Origin: Deltaproteobacteria bacterium
Lineage (GTDB): Bacteria > Bdellovibrionota > FAC87 > UBA2466
Length of the DNA stretch: 6,228 nucleotides
NCBI GenBank assembly: GCA_013205415.1
Contig: JABMMY010000309.1
Location: 1 to 6,228 of the forward strand
Direction of reading: 5' to 3'
Below the pieces are notes generated by a model. The model worked only from the letters and a program-made list of their open reading frames with translations, did not search any database and was not told where the DNA came from. A program made the translations under genes and the position numbers. Positions 5,757 through 6,228 of the stretch are shown here, one piece after another (the first letter of the stretch is position 1; each line of letters opens with the position of its first letter).

Positions 5757-6228
5757 ACCGGGTTATATTGTTGCCATCGATGGGCCTGCGGGCGCTGGGA
5801 AGTCTACCGTTAGTCGTCAATTGGCGCTTAATTTACAAGGACGATTACTTGATACAGGAGCGATGTATCGAAGTGTTGCCTATTTTGGCGTGAAAGAAAA
5901 CATTTCCACCGAAATCGGTTTAGCTAAAATTGCTCGCTCAATTAACTTTGATTATGACGTTAAAAATCAATCTTTAATAGTCAATGGTGAGGAGATGGGT
6001 CAGCGATTAAGAACTCAACAAGTGAGTGGATTGGCCTCAAAGATAAGTGCCTATAAAGGGGTTCGTCAAATTTTAACGGTTCGGCAAAGAGAGTTGGCAC
6101 AGAGCTGGGCCAGGTCATGTCCTGTGATTGTTGAGGGACGAGATATTGGGACTGTGGTTTTCCCCGATGTTGATTATAAGTTTTACGTGACTGCAGACCC
6201 CACGGTGCGAGCCGAACGGCGCCATCAG
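5740..6228 (+). CDS. cmk: Cytidylate kinase, 3'-truncated
   Basis: Cytosolic nucleoside monophosphate kinase that phosphorylates (d)CMP to (d)CDP with ATP. The first 163 codons are present and the frame runs off the right edge; bacterial Cmk is normally about 220-230 residues, so some 60 are missing. Visible marks are the P-loop GPAGAGKST (residues 15-23), DTGAMYRSVA (38-47) for CMP binding, VEGRDIGTVVFPD (131-143), and the start of the lid region with ADPTVRAERR near the edge. The ATG at 5740 is preceded by GGGAG and overlaps the glycosyltransferase end by 17 nt. A run of nine A (5745-5753) lies in codons 2-5. In many bacteria cmk is followed by rpsA, which could lie beyond the edge. The LPS genes upstream suggest that cmk shares their transcript; CTP is needed for CMP-Kdo, but that link is only inference. 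Confidence 0.96.
   Translation, partial: MIKKNKPGYIVAIDGPAGAGKSTVSRQLALNLQGRLLDTGAMYRSVAYFGVKENISTEIGLAKIARSINFDYDVKNQSLIVNGEEMGQRLRTQQVSGLASKISAYKGVRQILTVRQRELAQSWARSCPVIVEGRDIGTVVFPDVDYKFYVTADPTVRAERRHQ
5745..5753 (+). repeat. A9 homopolymer tract in the glycosyltransferase/cmk overlap
   Basis: Nine consecutive A residues encode the last three Lys codons of the glycosyltransferase and, in another frame, codons 2-5 of cmk. Such runs are prone to replication or transcriptional slippage. A one-base shift here would join the two frames or disrupt the start of cmk. Confidence 0.9.

Overview
The window is a tightly packed, single-strand (+) stretch of six genes from a Gram-negative, LPS-making bacterium. 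Five genes are envelope genes for lipid A and LPS; the sixth is the housekeeping gene cmk. The moderately AT-leaning composition, the order oxidoreductase-lpxB-lpxK-acyltransferase-glycosyltransferase-cmk, and the protein flavour suggest a Bdellovibrionota/deltaproteobacteria-like lineage. That placement is inference; no rRNA or other taxonomic marker is present.

Layout. Positions 1-923 hold the 3' part of a Gfo/Idh/MocA-type NAD(P)-dependent sugar-nucleotide dehydrogenase whose start lies left of the window. A 1-nt gap leads to lpxB (925-2094, lipid-A-disaccharide synthase). lpxK (2069-3094, lipid A 4'-kinase) overlaps lpxB by 26 nt. Five nt later, 3100-5001 is one uninterrupted 633-codon frame joining an LpxL/HtrB-type late acyltransferase (about residues 1-290) to a lipoprotein-like signal with a lipobox ending at Cys314, a Pro/Lys/Ser-rich linker and a DUF3108-like domain (about 400-633). 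A family 2 glycosyltransferase of the WaaE/LgtF LPS-core type (5001-5756) overlaps it by 1 nt. cmk (5740 to beyond the right edge) overlaps the glycosyltransferase by 17 nt.

How the genes fit together. LpxB makes the tetraacyl disaccharide, LpxK phosphorylates it at 4', the LpxL-like domain would add a secondary acyl chain, and the glycosyltransferase probably adds a core sugar. If the first gene is a GnnA-type UDP-GlcNAc 3-dehydrogenase, the lipid A would carry amide-linked 3-acyl chains (GlcN3N), which is known for Bdellovibrio lipid A. All junctions overlap or have gaps of 1-5 nt, so the genes are probably one translationally coupled operon. No promoter, terminator, RNA gene, mobile element or CRISPR array is visible, and no gene-free stretch exceeds a few bases.

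The most unusual item is the acyltransferase-lipoprotein fusion. Removing one T at 3983/3984 would turn it into two ordinary overlapping genes, each with a sensible end or start. It is therefore either a recent single-base fusion, a sequence error, or a genuine two-compartment membrane protein.
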